From contig JBAMJV010003382.1 of the NCBI GenBank assembly GCA_037951105.1, positions 62,001 to 126,000 on the forward strand: a DNA stretch of 64,000 bases. The letters run 5' to 3'. Below are positions 1-12,160 of the stretch, one piece after another (positions within the stretch are counted from its first letter, which is position 1; each line of letters begins with the position of its first letter). Source of the DNA: Echinarachnius parma (taxonomy: Eukaryota; Echinodermata; Echinoidea; Clypeasteroida; Echinarachniidae). The position numbers and the translations under genes are program-made. The notes beneath the pieces are model-generated. The model had not been told where the DNA came from, did no database searches, and saw only the letters and a program-made list of their open reading frames with translations.

Positions 1-382
1 AATATCAATAAATATATATCCGATCGGAATAAATCTGGGGCCCAGATTTATTTGATGATTTTTAAAAATGCTTACACTTTTTCAAATATTTTCAAAAGAG
101 GTTTTTAAATAGTTGTTGATAATCTCTTTTTAATTTAATCATTATTTCAATAAAACATCACATGCATACTTTTGTATGAAAAATGGTTGAAACCAATGCA
201 TTTTTAGAGAGCGCCCTCTTTTGTTTTAATGGCTCTTTTTGAATGATAACAAGCTATTTACTTAGTCGTTTGTAATTTTCTATACCGTTCGAGCATGGGG
301 AATTATAACTATTAGTTTGTAATGTTATTGTGCACGTTTGGTTACTAAAGCTCAGCCTTACCAAAACTGTACTACCCCTTTA
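1..382 (+). mobile_element. TTAA-flanked MITE, family T1, 5'-truncated by the window edge
   Basis: This is the 3' part of a repeat found complete at 63304-63879 and 7310-7836. It shares the GGGGCCC core, the 'catcacatgcat' stretch, the 'gcgccctctt' block and the terminal 'accaaaactgta...cctttaa' inverted end. It ends in TTAA at 379-382. There is no coding capacity. The family members carry inverted ends beginning TTAAAGGGATAGTTGAGTTT, so this is a non-autonomous DNA transposon, probably moved by a TTAA-specific (piggyBac-like) transposase. Confidence 0.75.
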
Positions 383-589
383 AACCTACTTGACTACTTG
401 AAGAAGAAGAAGTCTATTACTCATTTGGCCTTCTACATGATGCCAGAAACTTCCATTCTTTAATTCCAAACTTGCCCCAACCCTGAAACTAACCCTAATC
501 CTAATCCAAATCCATTAACCTTGATCTTAATCCGTCATCTTTACTTCTTTTCATTTTGTTCTAAACATTCCATTTTTTCTTTAGAAAGT

Positions 590-1010
590 ATCTTCAATAT
601 ACAAGTTTTGTACCCTACCCCTTTTCCCCTCCCCTCCCCACCACCTCCCCCTCCCACCCCACCCCCTCCCATCCCTTCCCCCTACCCAATGGCTGTAAAC
701 ACCTGATTGTATCTACAATGTACACATTTCTTCCCCCTACCCTCTGTATATTTCCCCCTCCCCCTTACCTTATGGCTGTAAACACCTGATTGTGTCTTCA
801 ATGTACACATTTCTTCCCCTACCCCTGTCCCTTTCCCCCTCCCCCAACCCCACCCTGTCCCTTTCCCCGCCGGCCACCCCCTCCCCCACCCCCTCCCTCA
901 ACACCCAATGGCTCTAGACACCCGCTTGTGTATTCAATGTACACATTTCTCCCCCCCTTAATCAACCCCCCCCCCCTACCCCCTCCCCATCTTGTTAAAG
1001 GTCAATCAGG
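590..1010. repeat. Pyrimidine-rich degenerate tandem repeat
   Basis: About 3-4 units of roughly 90-130 bp each contain 'atggctgtaaacacctgatt' or a variant (near 688, 774 and 905), then 'caatgtacacatttcttcccc' cut short, then long C/T-rich DNA. The proline-rich reading frames across it are low-complexity artefacts. Confidence 0.6.
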
Positions 1011-1084
1011 CAAGGTTCTGGCTCCAAATGCTTTACACACTCACACCATCTGGTAGAGGAGATAAAAATCATTTATGGATTTCT

Positions 1085-1610
1085 CAGATTCTTCATACAT
1101 GGCCATTTTTAAACGAGGCTATGGATTTTTCATAAACAACCATGATTTTTTTCTTCAGAAACTGCCATGGGTTTTCATACTTTACAAAGCTTTTTCAAAG
1201 TTGCCATAGGCTTTTCATACTTGAACCATGATTTTCAAATCTTTTTTACTCCATATTTTTTCATGGTCCTTCACATTTTGCAAGGAGTTCATCAAGTAAA
1301 GACATATTTTTTGTTCAAAATCCCAAAGCTAGGCTAGATATTTTGTTTGTGTAAATGGCTAAATTGAATTCTTTACCATGAATTTTCAAAGTCGCCATGG
1401 GCTTTTCATATTTTGCTACGACTTTTCTTACATTGTGGTGAGCTTATCAGGTAAACACATAATTTATTTCTTTTTTTTCTTCTTCAAAATCTAAAGCATG
1501 CAAGGCCAAAGTTTGATTTTTGTTTGCATATGGCCATTAGCTTTTCGTACCTTACCATGAATTTTCATACCATATTGTGAATTTTAAGTTATGGCCAAGC
1601 CATTGTTTCC
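1085..1610. repeat. Degenerate tandem repeat around a 'gccatgg..ttttcatac' motif
   Basis: A loose repetition of 'gccatgggcttttcatactt' and relatives recurs about every 60-190 bp (near 1163, 1205, 1395, 1540). It is too diverged to define a unit. No coding signal. Confidence 0.4.
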
Positions 1611-1826
1611 CCCTCCTCGATTATATGAATTATATGGTTACTGTCTTTATTTGAATACATACTATTTGAATAATTTCTGTTTAATGACATGGAAGCATAG
1701 TATGGGACTGGATAAACAAGCTAATTAATATACTTTTATTACCTAATTTGCCTTTATCAATACCTATCTCTTAACCACTGTTTCTTTTTAATAAAAAAAA
1801 AATACTACAAAGAAGACGAAACAGCA

Positions 1827-1905
1827 TTAACCTGTTCCCTACTAGATTGTGCATTCCCCAAAGAGTTCAAAGAGGTCCCATCAGGTTCTGTAGACAATAG
1901 GTTAA
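1827..1905. mobile_element. Short TTAA-bounded inverted-repeat element
   Basis: A 79-bp segment starts TTAACCTGTT and ends AATAGGTTAA, so its ends are imperfect inverted repeats, each including TTAA. It resembles the elements at 5067, 6522 and 29809 in architecture rather than sequence. Confidence 0.45.
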
Positions 1906-2670
1906 AATAGAAGCAACACAACAGAAGTTGTCATAAAAATGTGTGGGTTTCCGAAACAATTCAATGTATAATATACTGCAATAAACCTTTCAAGTTCCCT
2001 TCATGCTAATTGAGAATTAAATTTCAATAATTGATTTATTTATATGAGTTAGAGTAACTATATTTAGTGAGGGGGTCATTTTGAAAATATTGTTTTTATT
2101 ATTTCCTGATGCTTTGAGTGAATACTAAAAAGAGATATAATCATAAAAATGTTTCTTTGTATAGAGTTCCCCTGTGCTGGTATTTGTAATGGAAACGGTT
2201 TTTGTAGGGATTACAGATTTTTAAAGTTATACAGTATACTCGTTTGTTCAAACTCTTTGTTCAAAGCAGGTTTGTTTGACTATAAAGACATTCAGTCAAA
2301 ACCTGTGTATGGTGACGACTTTAGGGGAAAAAGAAAAGTGGCCACAGTAGACAGGCTCCAAAACATTGTTTTTTCTGCAGGAGGTCACTTTTGGTAGCCA
2401 ATATAAGATTCAGTATGGTACTGCTGAAAACAACGATTGCATAAATTATTCAGAAATGTAGAACTGAACATTTAAAGCCGAAAAGTTGGTTTTCTCTTAC
2501 TTCTACTTACATACTTCCACTACATGGGGGCATAGATGAGGGTATAAGTAACCCAAGTTTGATTCCGGCTCAGCGTCAGTTGCAAACATAACAGTGACGT
2601 ATGGCGGTGGTGAATTACAATAGGTGCCAAACCTTTAAGAGTCAGTCATGGTTGGTCCTGGGGGGCCAAA
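1906..2670. other. No feature recognised
   Basis: Unique-looking AT-rich DNA. The open frame at 2149-2397 has no recognisable domain, no clear splice context and no repeat copy. I see no supportable gene here. Confidence 0.5.
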
Positions 2671-2689
2671 TATTGCACGGATCTTTCAT

Positions 2690-2935
2690 TCGTATTAGGC
2701 CAGGTCACATATCACCGGATTGCGTAAACGGATGCCGATGGAGAGTACAATTTAAATACATTTGTAAAGTTTCTTGTCCGTTCCTTGTCAGGCTATGTAC
2801 ATTGTTCTATTCGGCAGAGCATTTTGTGCATGAAGCAATGGAGATGAATTTTACCACCAGGTAATTTGATTTCGCAAATGTTCTATTCATGGGGCATCCG
2901 TTTACGCCATCCGGTGATATGTGACCGGGCCTCTT
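2690..2935. repeat. Long inverted repeat (stem about 40 bp, loop about 160 bp)
   Basis: The left arm 'ggtcacatatcaccgga' plus 'gtaaacggatgcc' (about 2701-2733) is the reverse complement of 'ggcatccgtttacgcc' plus 'tccggtgatatgtgacc' (about 2892-2926). Only a few mismatches separate the arms. This is probably a MITE or another foldback element. The open frames on both strands (2601-2864 and 3022-2807) arise from the two arms and are not treated as genes. Confidence 0.65.
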
Positions 2936-3019
2936 CCTATGTATATATGCGGTATCAATAGCTGGAAGTGGAGCCTTCGGGGAAGGCAGGAACGGTAATA
3001 TCCGGATAATATTTGTCGC

Positions 3020-3375
3020 CATGTCCTCGCAGGCCGGATTATATTTTCACACCGTTTTATATTTGGACACTGGCAGGTTTTTTTTTTCAGTCAATATCTC
3101 ACACTTTCCCTCTTTCCCCCCCCCCCCCCCCCCCCCCCTCCCCCTCCCCATCACTCTCTTTTTATCTCTCTCGCACTTTCTTTCCCTTTTTTAAAATCCA
3201 TTTTTATTTATATACTGTTGTAATCAGTCGCAGACCCAGGATATTTTCAAGGGGGGGGGGGGGGGGGCGTTTTAGCGTCATTCAGTGGCGTAGATCCATT
3301 TTTAAGACGGGTGTTTGAACACCTAAAACAGTCACTTTTTCACTCAAGGGGGGGTGCCCCCCCCCTCGTTATGCC
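3020..3375. repeat. Poly(C) and poly(G) tracts within probable TE remnant
   Basis: There is a 23-base C run (3116-3138) and a 17-base G run (3251-3267). The G run lies in a 'cagtggcgtagatcc' context that recalls the TIR of the element at 61050-61345. It is a likely degraded transposon fragment with homopolymer expansion. Confidence 0.4.
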
Positions 3376-5066
3376 TATGGTTTTAATGCAATTATCTGTT
3401 TTAAAATGGCATTTTACTGCAGGATTTCATACATAATTCATGTTGCATGTATTTTGGGGGGAGGAAATTGAGGCTCTTCTAGTTCTACACCTTCTTTGAG
3501 CTGACATCATTTGTGTTCACTTGCAGAAAGTGCTTTATAATTCTATGTACAGGCTATCAATAATGTAATATGTATGGTATGAAATAATGATGCCATTCTC
3601 GCACATATTTGTACAGTACATGTTATGTGATTAATTATGGGTTAATTAAGGACTGAAATTTACTTCAGTTATATAAAGAGTATAATGATGATTTAGTATT
3701 GAATTGTAAATTGGGAGCGTATTTAGTTAAAAATTGCTTCTCTTGCTGTTAGTTAACATTTTACTAGTATTAATTTTCTCAAAATGGCATTCTGTACTGC
3801 ATGCACAACCCTTACTGGCATTACACCTGCAGATATTCAATCATGGATCTGCCAGCTAATGTAATGGTTATGGAGTAAGGAGGGTGAAGCAAGCAAGCAA
3901 GCAAGAGAGAATCACGCTGGAATATATCCACCACAAAAATGGATTATAATCAGCTAGCTAGCGATCGAGCACGTATCGAATCGGAAAGAGAGAAGAGAGA
4001 GAAAAAAAGATTGAAAAGAGGCCACAATAGTCGGGGGGTTCACGCCTGAGCGCACGGCTCTCTTGTCAGGAGAATTAGATGTGTGGGTAATCAGTCGGGT
4101 CTAGGCTGGGCCCAAGCGAGGGGGTACAATAACCACCCATTGCTCCGCTATTCAGACACACTTCCGATTCATTCGCGGGACATAGCAGCTACCCTTTGTT
4201 AGCTTTCATAAGCCCTTTTTTCCTTAAATTTTTTTTTTTACCTTTTACCTTGCCAATTTTTCTCCCTTTTTTTTTCAACTTCCCGTTTTATTATCCATTA
4301 TTTTTTTGTGTTTCCTACCATTTTTAAATTTTCTTTATGCCTGAATTTTTCTTCTTTATTTCATTGCCAGTTTTCTCTTGTTATTCCCTGCACTTGGATG
4401 TTTTGTTTAGCACTGAATTATGAAGCAGGGAAACAGAAAAAATGAAAAGGGCTTTGTATTTTAGAAGGAAAAAAATGGCTCAAAGCGCAACAGAGTGGTG
4501 GATTATTTATTTTTTTTGGCATATTTTCATTTTTCTTTAATTTCCCCTTTTCTTGCTGCCTCTCTCACCCTCTCTCCTTTTTATGTTACTCTAATGTTTC
4601 TCTCTGTCTCTTTCTACTTCTATCTTGTTTATCTCTTATCTTTTCTGTTCTTGTGATGTTTTCTCTCTGCCTCTCTCTGTCTCTTTCTTTACCTGTTTTA
4701 TCTTTTATCTTTTCCTCAATGTGTTCTTAAAATGGTATAATTCTTGGAATCAGCCAAACATATTTTTGTTTCGTTCTGCAGAACTTTTTATTTTCTCAAA
4801 TTGTCCTTCAGTCTCATGTTTTCTGTCTCTCTCCCTCCCACTCTCTCTCGCCCCTTTCTTTCTTCTCAATCTTATGCATTTTTTCTGTGCTCCTTCTTTT
4901 TTAGAAAAATATGAACATTTCCCCTTTCCTAAACAAACTACTCTAGTGGTTGTATTCAATCCAGCCAGTCAAACATGAGGGATTTTCTGCATGATAAAAA
5001 TGAGTTTTAAAAAATGGAGCAAAAAAATGAGTAAAATCAAAGCCCAGAGGTGAACCTTATCAGTTT
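3376..5066. other. No gene recognised; T-rich simple DNA
   Basis: 3.4-4.2 kb looks single-copy. A less AT-rich stretch at about 3950-4190 contains CpGs and has no long frame. About 4200-4920 is T/C-rich ('tctctctctg', 'tttttt'). The frames 4625-4978 and 4959-4750 reflect this composition. A conserved non-coding element at 3950-4190 cannot be judged without alignment. Confidence 0.45.
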
Positions 5067-5146
5067 TTAACCCGTTCACTACAAGATTCTGAAATCCCCA
5101 TAGACTTTGTACATAGCCCACTCGGTTCCCGTAAGCAACGGGTTAA
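5067..5146. mobile_element. 80-bp TTAA-bounded hairpin element
   Basis: Perfect terminal inverted repeat TTAACCCGTT...AACGGGTTAA. The interior ('gattctgaaatccccatag', 'cggttcccgtaag') recurs almost identically at 59115-59172 and, diverged, at 12539-12615. It is therefore an interspersed mobile family. Confidence 0.65.
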
Positions 5147-5230
5147 CTTTCACATACCTGCAATTTTGTTTCTTCATTACAGAACTTTCCATATCAAGAT
5201 GTAAGCAATTCATGAACATTAAGAAATACT

Positions 5231-5735
5231 ACAGTCAAACTTGTCTATTAAAGGGATCTAGTAACTTTGTTGACATGTGCAAAAAGTGATGAATGGTTGT
5301 TGACATGTGCAAAAAGTGATGAATGGTTGGTGCAATGTATATTGTTGTTATCTCATATGTCCACAGTGTATTGTGTGAAAATTTCAAGTCAAATGGACAT
5401 TGTATGGCCAAGTAATGAGCGAAAATGCAAAGTGATATTCAGTAACTCACTGCACTCACTTTGTACACGGAAGAAAAACTCCGGGCCGCCCGGAGTTTTT
5501 CTTATCTGAATACTTCAATCATACATATCTTTGTAACGAAAGGGAAATTTGAAAAACCAAAACCTGTCCCATGATTTTATTGTTAATACGAATACAACAA
5601 GGTATAAGGGAACCGCTAGAATTACAATTTTATTTTGAGGATTTGGACAATGTTACTAAGTCCCTTTAAGACTAGTCAAGGGAGACAACATTAGAGGTCT
5701 TCATTAAGCAGGTGGTCGCTATAGACAGTTGGTCT
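5231..5735. repeat. Older repeat of the 'cagtcaaacctgtctata' type, split by a TTAA MITE
   Basis: 'cagtcaaacttgtcta' (5232-5247) resumes after the MITE as 'gactagtcaagggagac...ggtggtcgctatagacag' (5670-5732). A related sequence lies at 35528-35880 ('agtcaaacctgatctag', 'ggtctttatagacagg'). The host repeat helps define the insertion boundary of the MITE. Confidence 0.45.
5248..5669 (+). mobile_element. TTAA-flanked MITE, family T2, full length
   Basis: It starts TTAAAGGGATCTAGTAACTT and ends 'gttactaagtccctttaa', so the ends are inverted repeats, each including TTAA. An internal near-palindrome 'aaaaactccgggccgcccgg' precedes 'agtttttctt'. A second full copy lies in reverse at 44542-44931 and a 5' fragment at 36633-36832. 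No coding capacity. An 18-20 bp direct duplication ('tgttgacatgtgcaaaaagt', 5269 and 5299) is private to this copy. Confidence 0.8.
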
Positions 5736-5879
5736 GTATACATGCCTCTAAACAAGTTTCTTCTGATAAAAAGAATATAAGAGATGATTGTCAATCGCGA
5801 TAGATGCTATATACATTGTAAATCAAGTATTTATTATTATATAAGTGGGGATTGTGAGTGTACAAACCAATCAATGTTA

Positions 5880-6330
5880 GAGAGGAGAAGTAAAAGAACG
5901 AAAATTACAACATTAAAGACCAATAAAGAAAGAATGAGGGAATGTAGCAGAGAGAGATATAAAGAAAGAAAGAAAGAAAGACTGAAAAAGAAGGGAAGAA
6001 AGAACAGAATAATTAAGGAAAGAAGAGAGAGAGTGTGGGAGTAAAGGGGGTGAGGAGAAAGAAAGAAAGAAAGAAAAAAGAAAGAAAGAAAGAAAGAAAA
6101 AAAGAAAGGAAGAAAGAAAAAGGACAGGAACAGAAGACAAAAGATTGAAGGGCAAAAGGACAAAAGAAAGATAGAAAAAATACCAAATAAGAATTTAAGA
6201 ATGGAGGAAAATGATAAAATGCATAAACTGGAAAAGAACAGAGTGAGAAAAGTTGAGAGAAATTGAGAAAGATAAATTTACAGAAGGAAAGAGAGAAGAA
6301 GAAAAGAGAAAAGAATAAAGATAGAAGGAA
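5880..6330. repeat. Purine-rich (GAAA)n simple repeat
   Basis: About 450 bp is almost entirely A and G on the + strand, with 'aaagaaagaaag' runs. The phenylalanine/serine/leucine-rich minus-strand frames are its shadow. Confidence 0.85.
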
Positions 6331-6521
6331 TTCTATTGATCTTTAGTGGCTTTCTGTAAAAAAAAAAAAAAGGAAAAAAAAAGCATTTCATTTCCTCCCA
6401 ACTTTATCCTCATCAAAAAAATGCACGCACCGCGCTGGCATTGTTTTCATGTTTGGCTAGTCATGCGAAATGTATGGATTTTCGCTTGGAAGCCTCGCGC
6501 TCACAAACAACCTCCTTCAGT

Positions 6522-6614
6522 TTAACCCATTAGGGACCGTTTGAGTCTGGTATACCTGCATTCTCCATAGACCCAAGTCTGGCTAGTATCTAGAACCAGC
6601 CCTGGAAGAGTTAA
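6522..6614. mobile_element. Possible short TTAA-bounded element
   Basis: TTAACCCATTAGGG at the left and 'ggaagagttaa' at the right bound 93 bp. A related left end with the 'ctccatagaccc' / 'gggtctatggag' core recurs at about 47297-47350. The inverted ends are weak. Confidence 0.3.
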
Positions 6615-6865
6615 CTCCCTTTTTCTATTATTTCCTTTTTATTCTTATACACCCATTCTCATTCTCTCTTCTTTTTTTTTCATATATAAATTCTAAAATA
6701 TACAGCCATTTTTTTTAGTCGCTTTTATTGCACCCTAAATTGAATATGATTTAGAAAAGGATTAAAGAGGCATTGTAGACAAATTGGTGCTTTGAAGATA
6801 AATTGCAAAAAGGCTGCATACCAGGCAAAGATGATCTTAGAATGGTATTTAGTGTCCAAACAGAT

Positions 6866-7290
6866 TTGAGGGGTTCAACTCAGTTCATATGTACAGGAGA
6901 GGAGATAAATATAACCTTGAATCTGTGACCTATCAATGCTATATATACCCCTTATGGTTATAAAAAGGTATAATTTTATAAACATATATATAGTTCAACT
7001 CAGTTCATACAGATTCATACAGATAAGAGAACAATATTACAACTTGAATAAATATATACCCTGGTTACCAAATGTTCCAAAACTCTAGTGCGATTTTGTA
7101 CAGAGTGTGAAAAGATTTGTAGTTCAACTCAGTTCATACAGATTCATACAGAAGTAAACTATCATAACTTTAATATACTGTTCCAAAACTTAAAGTGTGA
7201 TATGTGTACAGAATATAGTAGTATAGTAATAAAGTAGTAGAAAAGAGAAGTAGATACAACTCTGTTCATACAGGAGTAGAGAGAACAATT
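6866..7290. repeat. Tandem repeat, unit about 125-135 bp, about 3.3 copies
   Basis: The phrase 'ttcaactcagttcatac' starts units near 6868, 6992, 7122 and (as a variant) 7257. Each is followed by 'agagaacaat' and 'ttccaaaac' segments. No coding frame is conserved between units. Confidence 0.7.
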
Positions 7291-7309
7291 ATTATAAGCA
7301 TGATTTGTA

Positions 7310-7836
7310 TTAAAGGGATAGTTAAGTTTTGGTACAAAGGGCGCTACACACATTTTTTGTGAGATAATGAAAAACTGAGTGTCAAATTTGAAAGAGCATA
7401 CATTTTTAATGACAGAATAAACTTTATTTGATCAAAATCGTTTCAGAGACGGCTGAATTATCCATTAATATAACCATTTGTAATTATTGAGGGGCCCCAC
7501 AATAATTCAATAATTGAAAAAAGAAAACAAAAATGCTTACACTTTTTAAAAATGTACATGGTTTTATTTATATTTGTTGATGATCTATCTATTGAATCAT
7601 TATTTTAACAAAACATCACATGCACAATTTTTTATTTAAAATGGTTGAAACCAATTAGTTTTTAGAGAGTGCCCTCTTGAGTTTTAACAGCTTTTTACTT
7701 TTGTAATTTGTTATACCTTTCGAGCAAGGTGGAGTTATAACTATTAGTTTGTAATGTAGTGGTGCAGGTTTTGGTTACTTAAATTCAGTTTGACCAAAAC
7801 TGTACTCTCTTTACCAAAACTGAACTATCCCTTCAA
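7310..7836 (+). mobile_element. TTAA-flanked MITE, family T1, near full length
   Basis: It starts TTAAAGGGATAGTTAAGTTT and ends in a decayed inverted copy, 'aactgaactatcccttcaaa'. It carries the family's 'gataatgaaaaactgagtgt', 'ataaactttatttgatcaaa' and GGGGCCCC landmarks. Length is 527 bp against 576 bp for the 63.3 kb copy. Non-coding. Confidence 0.8.
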
Positions 7837-8279
7837 ACCCATCAGTACCATTTACACATAATACCCCTTCCAAAACTAACCCAGGTCTCTTGTGAAATAG
7901 ATAGGCATTTCCCCCTTTTTAAGCCAAGAAAGATTATCATACAACCCTAAATTCTTCTTTTATGTTACTGAATTATCAGAGTGACTCATTAAGCTGAGAT
8001 TTCCTTGTTATTTCTCAAACAAAAGCTGCTTATAAACGTTCCTGCAAGGCTAAAAGTATTAAACTTTGTAACATTAGGACTATAAAACTGTGCTATTTGG
8101 AGGTAAGATATCAATGGTTTTACATGTAAGAGTGTTTAAAGGCCTGGAAATACACACAAAATTGTAGTAAAATTGATCAAGATATGAAAATATCTAATAT
8201 TTTGTATTCTGAGCTCTTCCCATCCATTTTTCTTTTAGACAGGAAATAAACAGATTGAGTTGCACAAGTTCTCATATTT

Positions 8280-8408
8280 GGGCCCAGTTGCAGGAAGAGA
8301 TACAATTGATTGTAAGTAACAATTAATTGTAAGTCAGATCATGTGTTCTAAATGCCCAGATCTGATTGGTTGAAACACATACATTTTCTGACTTTCTGCA
8401 ACGGGGCC
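8280..8408. mobile_element. GGGCCC MITE, family G, internally deleted
   Basis: It has the left arm 'gggcccagttgcaggaagag', the body 'tctgattggttgaaacacat' and the right tip 'tttctgcaacggggcc'. Compared with 26101-26266 it lacks the inner part of the right arm. Confidence 0.75.
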
Positions 8409-9204
8409 TATGTCATGTAGATTTATGTAGCTACTCTCTGGGACTGAGAAAATCCGGTATGAAATGGGACATTAAAGTAAACTGTTTCTTTCCCCATGTC
8501 AAAACATATAATAAACTGATGGACCATACCTCCACTCATCCTACCTCCACTCATCCAGGCTCACTGGCTCAGCTTAAACTGCAAATTGGCTGCTCAATGG
8601 TAATTATGGGATGAAGTAATAAGAGGACATTCTGTGTGTAATTACCCGATTGTTGGATTTGAGAATCACTGAAGGCCCAGCCAGATTGAGTGCAGGCAAG
8701 CTTGTCCGTTTGTCACGTTTTGTAAGGAATAAATCATTATGGGGATAACTTGTACTGTATATCCCTTTGCTGGATGTTTTTGCCTTTTTTTTTTAAAGGT
8801 TAACTGAAGTTGAAGGATATGGATTTATAAACAAATATGTACCTTTTACAATGACAATGTTCAGGAACTGGTTTTGTTTGTTATATTATATTCATAAAAC
8901 AATTTGCTAGAAGTTTCTTGCATGTTGTCCAATAGGGCAAATAAATACCTAAAATAATCAGGCCGGCAAATTCGATTGGTTCTAAACAAAGACAAATTTA
9001 AATAGGCTAATGTATTTTGTTGCCTTATCTAGCAATAAGTAAATTTGGAATCGGTGAAAAATTGGTGGCCTGAGGTTTGATTTTAGGGGCTCCAGGCCAG
9101 CAGGCCAGGGGTGATTTTTAGCCTTGTTTAAGGTGTAAACTACCAAGCAGTTTCGTGGCACACAATTAACAATTAACGTAACATACCACCTCATCTTTTG
9201 CACT

Positions 9205-9655
9205 TATATTTTGCTATTATGTTGTTTACCTGGCAGAGCATTTAACTTAAAAATAAACTAGCACATCTTTATTGACCTAGAAAAGCATTTCCCTTTGCAC
9301 TTTACTTTCTAAAGTGTTTGCTTGTACGGAGTTTTTCGCGGCAGAGCATTTAACTTGAAGTAAATTACCAAATTGTTATTTACCCCGAGAACGTTTCCTT
9401 CCTTATCCACTTCTTTCTATGAATTTAAAGTGTTTGCTTTTATGTTGTTTTCGTGGTCGAGCATTTTTTCGTGCACTTAATATACTTTCTTAAGTGTTTG
9501 CTATTATGTTGATTTCAGGGCAGCCAGAGCATTTCCTCCTACCGCGCTGTATATAGCTCTGGAGTGTTTGCTATTATGTTGATTTCAGGGTAGCTAGAGC
9601 ATTTCCTCCTACCGCTGTATATAGCTCTGGAGTGTTTGCTATTATGTTGTTTTCT
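9205..9655. repeat. Degenerate tandem array ending in a 70-bp unit
   Basis: 'agtgtttgctattatgttg' and 'agagcatttcctcctaccgc' recur. The last two units (about 9495-9566 and 9567-9638) are nearly identical, while earlier units (9205, 9316, 9430) are diverged and longer. Confidence 0.65.
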
Positions 9656-10153
9656 TGTCCGACCCTTGAAATATCCTTTCTCCAGTCCTTGTAATCACTC
9701 TGTATTTGCACTTTCCCTCCCGGCTGCTCACGATCAAGTCTGCATAAACCCCTCCGATGCCGCTCTGTGGGCATCCTATTGATTTATCACACGATTCTAC
9801 ACCCGCAGTAACGAGAGGGTTACCGCCAGCCATACATAATTAATGCCAGAAGTGAGATAAGCCCTCTATTGTTCCGTAGATGAAAGGGAGGAGAAAGGGG
9901 GAGGGGATTGGGAAGCAGCACCCCAATAGAAACATCAGCTTTATAAAGAAAACTATAGAGGGGAGGACTAGAATAGAGAAGAAAGATAACAGATGAAGGG
10001 GGGCCAATCACCAATCAATCAAGCACTCATTGATGGAATAGTGTCTAGTCTATGCTACCAGACCAACATCGACATTTCTTTCTTCTTAACAAAAAATTTA
10101 AAAAGGTTATCATGCGTGGGGATGTGGAGAGCACAGTTAGGAATGCTACACCA

Positions 10154-10317
10154 GGGCCCCATTGCAGAAAGAGATACAATCGGTTGTAAGTTGCAGTTAA
10201 TCGTAAGTCATATCATGTGTTCTAAATGCGCAAATCTGATTGGTTGAAACACAACAATTTTCTGACTTTCAATTAATTGTAACTTACAATCGATTGTATT
10301 TTTCTGCAACAGGGCCC
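10154..10317. mobile_element. GGGCCC MITE, family G, full length
   Basis: 164 bp. The left 'gggccccattgcagaaagag' and the right 'ttctgcaacagggccc' are inverted repeats that extend inward through 'atacaatcg.ttgtaagtt'. The centre contains 'aaatctgattggttgaaac'. Related copies lie at 8280, 26101, 32599 and 62631. Confidence 0.85.
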
Positions 10318-10444
10318 AGGATTTAAACATTCATGACTAGTTTAGTTTGTTCACGCTACATAACACTGAGCCAGTTGTATTTCACACCGTGTGCAAGGCA
10401 TTCGCAAGATGGAACTGTCTGATTAATGACTCTTTTTTGCAGGT

Positions 10445-10681
10445 TGAAGTTATGAAAAGCCATTTGTAGCCTTGGAATGAAAATTAATCACACTCACGAA
10501 TGCACATATTTGAGAATTTTAATAAAGTTTACATGAAGAATATTAAATCTTCCTGTTAATAGAAAATAGTTATGCTCTTAAACAAAAGTTGTATTTAACA
10601 AATAATGTATACATTTCACATAGCAAATGATGGATTTCCATAATTTTAAGCTCGGATTTGGATCTTTGTGAAACACCCCCG
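10445..10681. mobile_element. Fragment of the 'gtgtttcacaaagat' MITE family
   Basis: It ends 'ggatctttgtgaaacacccc' and contains 'tatgaaaagccatttgtagc', matching the element at 25393-25703. The left terminus is missing. Confidence 0.6.
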
Positions 10682-12160
10682 AGATTTAAGGAGACTAGGC
10701 AAATAGATTAATCCAATAAGTCAGATAATTGTGCCAATCAAGCTGCATCTCTTCTAGATCCTGACATAAATGATTCCAGCTTTGTAAACTACAGATCATC
10801 TGTCAAAAGAGGGGGTAGGTAGGGGCGAATAAAGGGGGGCTAAATTGGCTCAGGAGATTAGCCAGATAGTCACTAAAGCTTTCACTTATTAGCCTCATCA
10901 GTAATTTTGAGAGATAGTTAGCCCCTTTCTCTTGTCCTCTTTCTCCATAAATTTGAGGAATTGTTCGCCCACAAAGTCCTCTATTTTGGCACAAATGATG
11001 TAATGAGTGCTTTATTGTTGACGATAAACTACTTTTGGCACTCATAGTTACACCATGGACCCTGGTTACACTGTACATCTTTGTAGGTGAATTGCTCCAA
11101 TTTATTATCCTTTGAAGTAAATCAACGTTTCACATCAATTCAGTCAATTATTGGCAAGTTGTATTGAATACAATTCAATTCTATTTTGAGGGGCTACTTT
11201 CCAAGCTTGCGTGTATTAACAAAATAACTTTAGTTTTGGATATGGCTGTCATAAATTAATTACTAGGAATACTTCTTAAGCGAATCTACTCACATATAGG
11301 CCTACAATGTGTGTACATTGGACCATAGAGTAGATTCCTCACACAAATATATGTTTGTACTTAACCAGATTACATCTGTATCATAGATATATATTCACAT
11401 ACATAAACACTTGCCTGACTTGTAGTCCATACCTATAGCCACATTGAGGACAATAGTAGAATCTATTACTTTTTAAGTGCATCATAGGTCCATGAGTACA
11501 TACATTGATGCATCATTATACTTCACACTTTGGCAATGGAATCGTGTTTATTTTTCGTCAAGAGATGGCGCTCTCCAATATTTGCAGAACAGAGCCAAGT
11601 GCCTGAATACTGCTCTGGCTGTGTTATATCAGATGACTTCAAACCTGTGTAATATACACTACCACTTGCCTCATTGCCCGGGGCAAGTGGAAAATGATGT
11701 TGTGCAAGTACAGTGTCATAAATGGTCTAGCTTGGTTGCTCGATCGGGCAACTAACATTTCTGTTCAACTTCAAGAGAAATGTTATTCCCAAGATGTAAA
11801 TCAAATCTAGAAGTAAGCAAAGTTAGCAAGCAAGTAAATATTCTGCTCGGGCAAGTAAAATTTGAAATGCATGATTTTACTTGCCCAAATGGGCCAGTTA
11901 GCAGAGGGAAAATTGAGTGTAGATTTTTTTTTTATATAAAAGGAAGAAATGTAAAAAAAAATCATTCAGGAGACATGTCTTGAACATTCACTGAGAGCTG
12001 TATATTTGCCATATTTATTTCTGTTCAATGAAATTCTAAACAGCACTGGACCAAGAATAAACCAACCATGTTTTATTCAAGCTTTCACATGCAACAACTT
12101 TTTTTCAGTTTCATGCAGCCTAGATGAACAATGTTGATGCAATTTCAAGAACTTTATTCA
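10682..12160. other. No gene recognised; some 'gggcaagta' palindromic motifs
   Basis: Mostly unique-looking AT-rich DNA. About 11658-11905 carries repeated ACTTGCC/GGGCAAGT motifs in both orientations, which suggests an old inverted-repeat element. The short frames have no recognisable domain. Confidence 0.4.

Noticed and set aside
521-1056. Proline-rich small proteins
   Set aside because: They read C-rich tandem DNA, with no splice, start or conservation support.
5784-6163. Overlapping frames on both strands (lysine/arginine-rich; Phe/Leu/Ser-rich)
   Set aside because: All derive from the GAAA-rich simple repeat.
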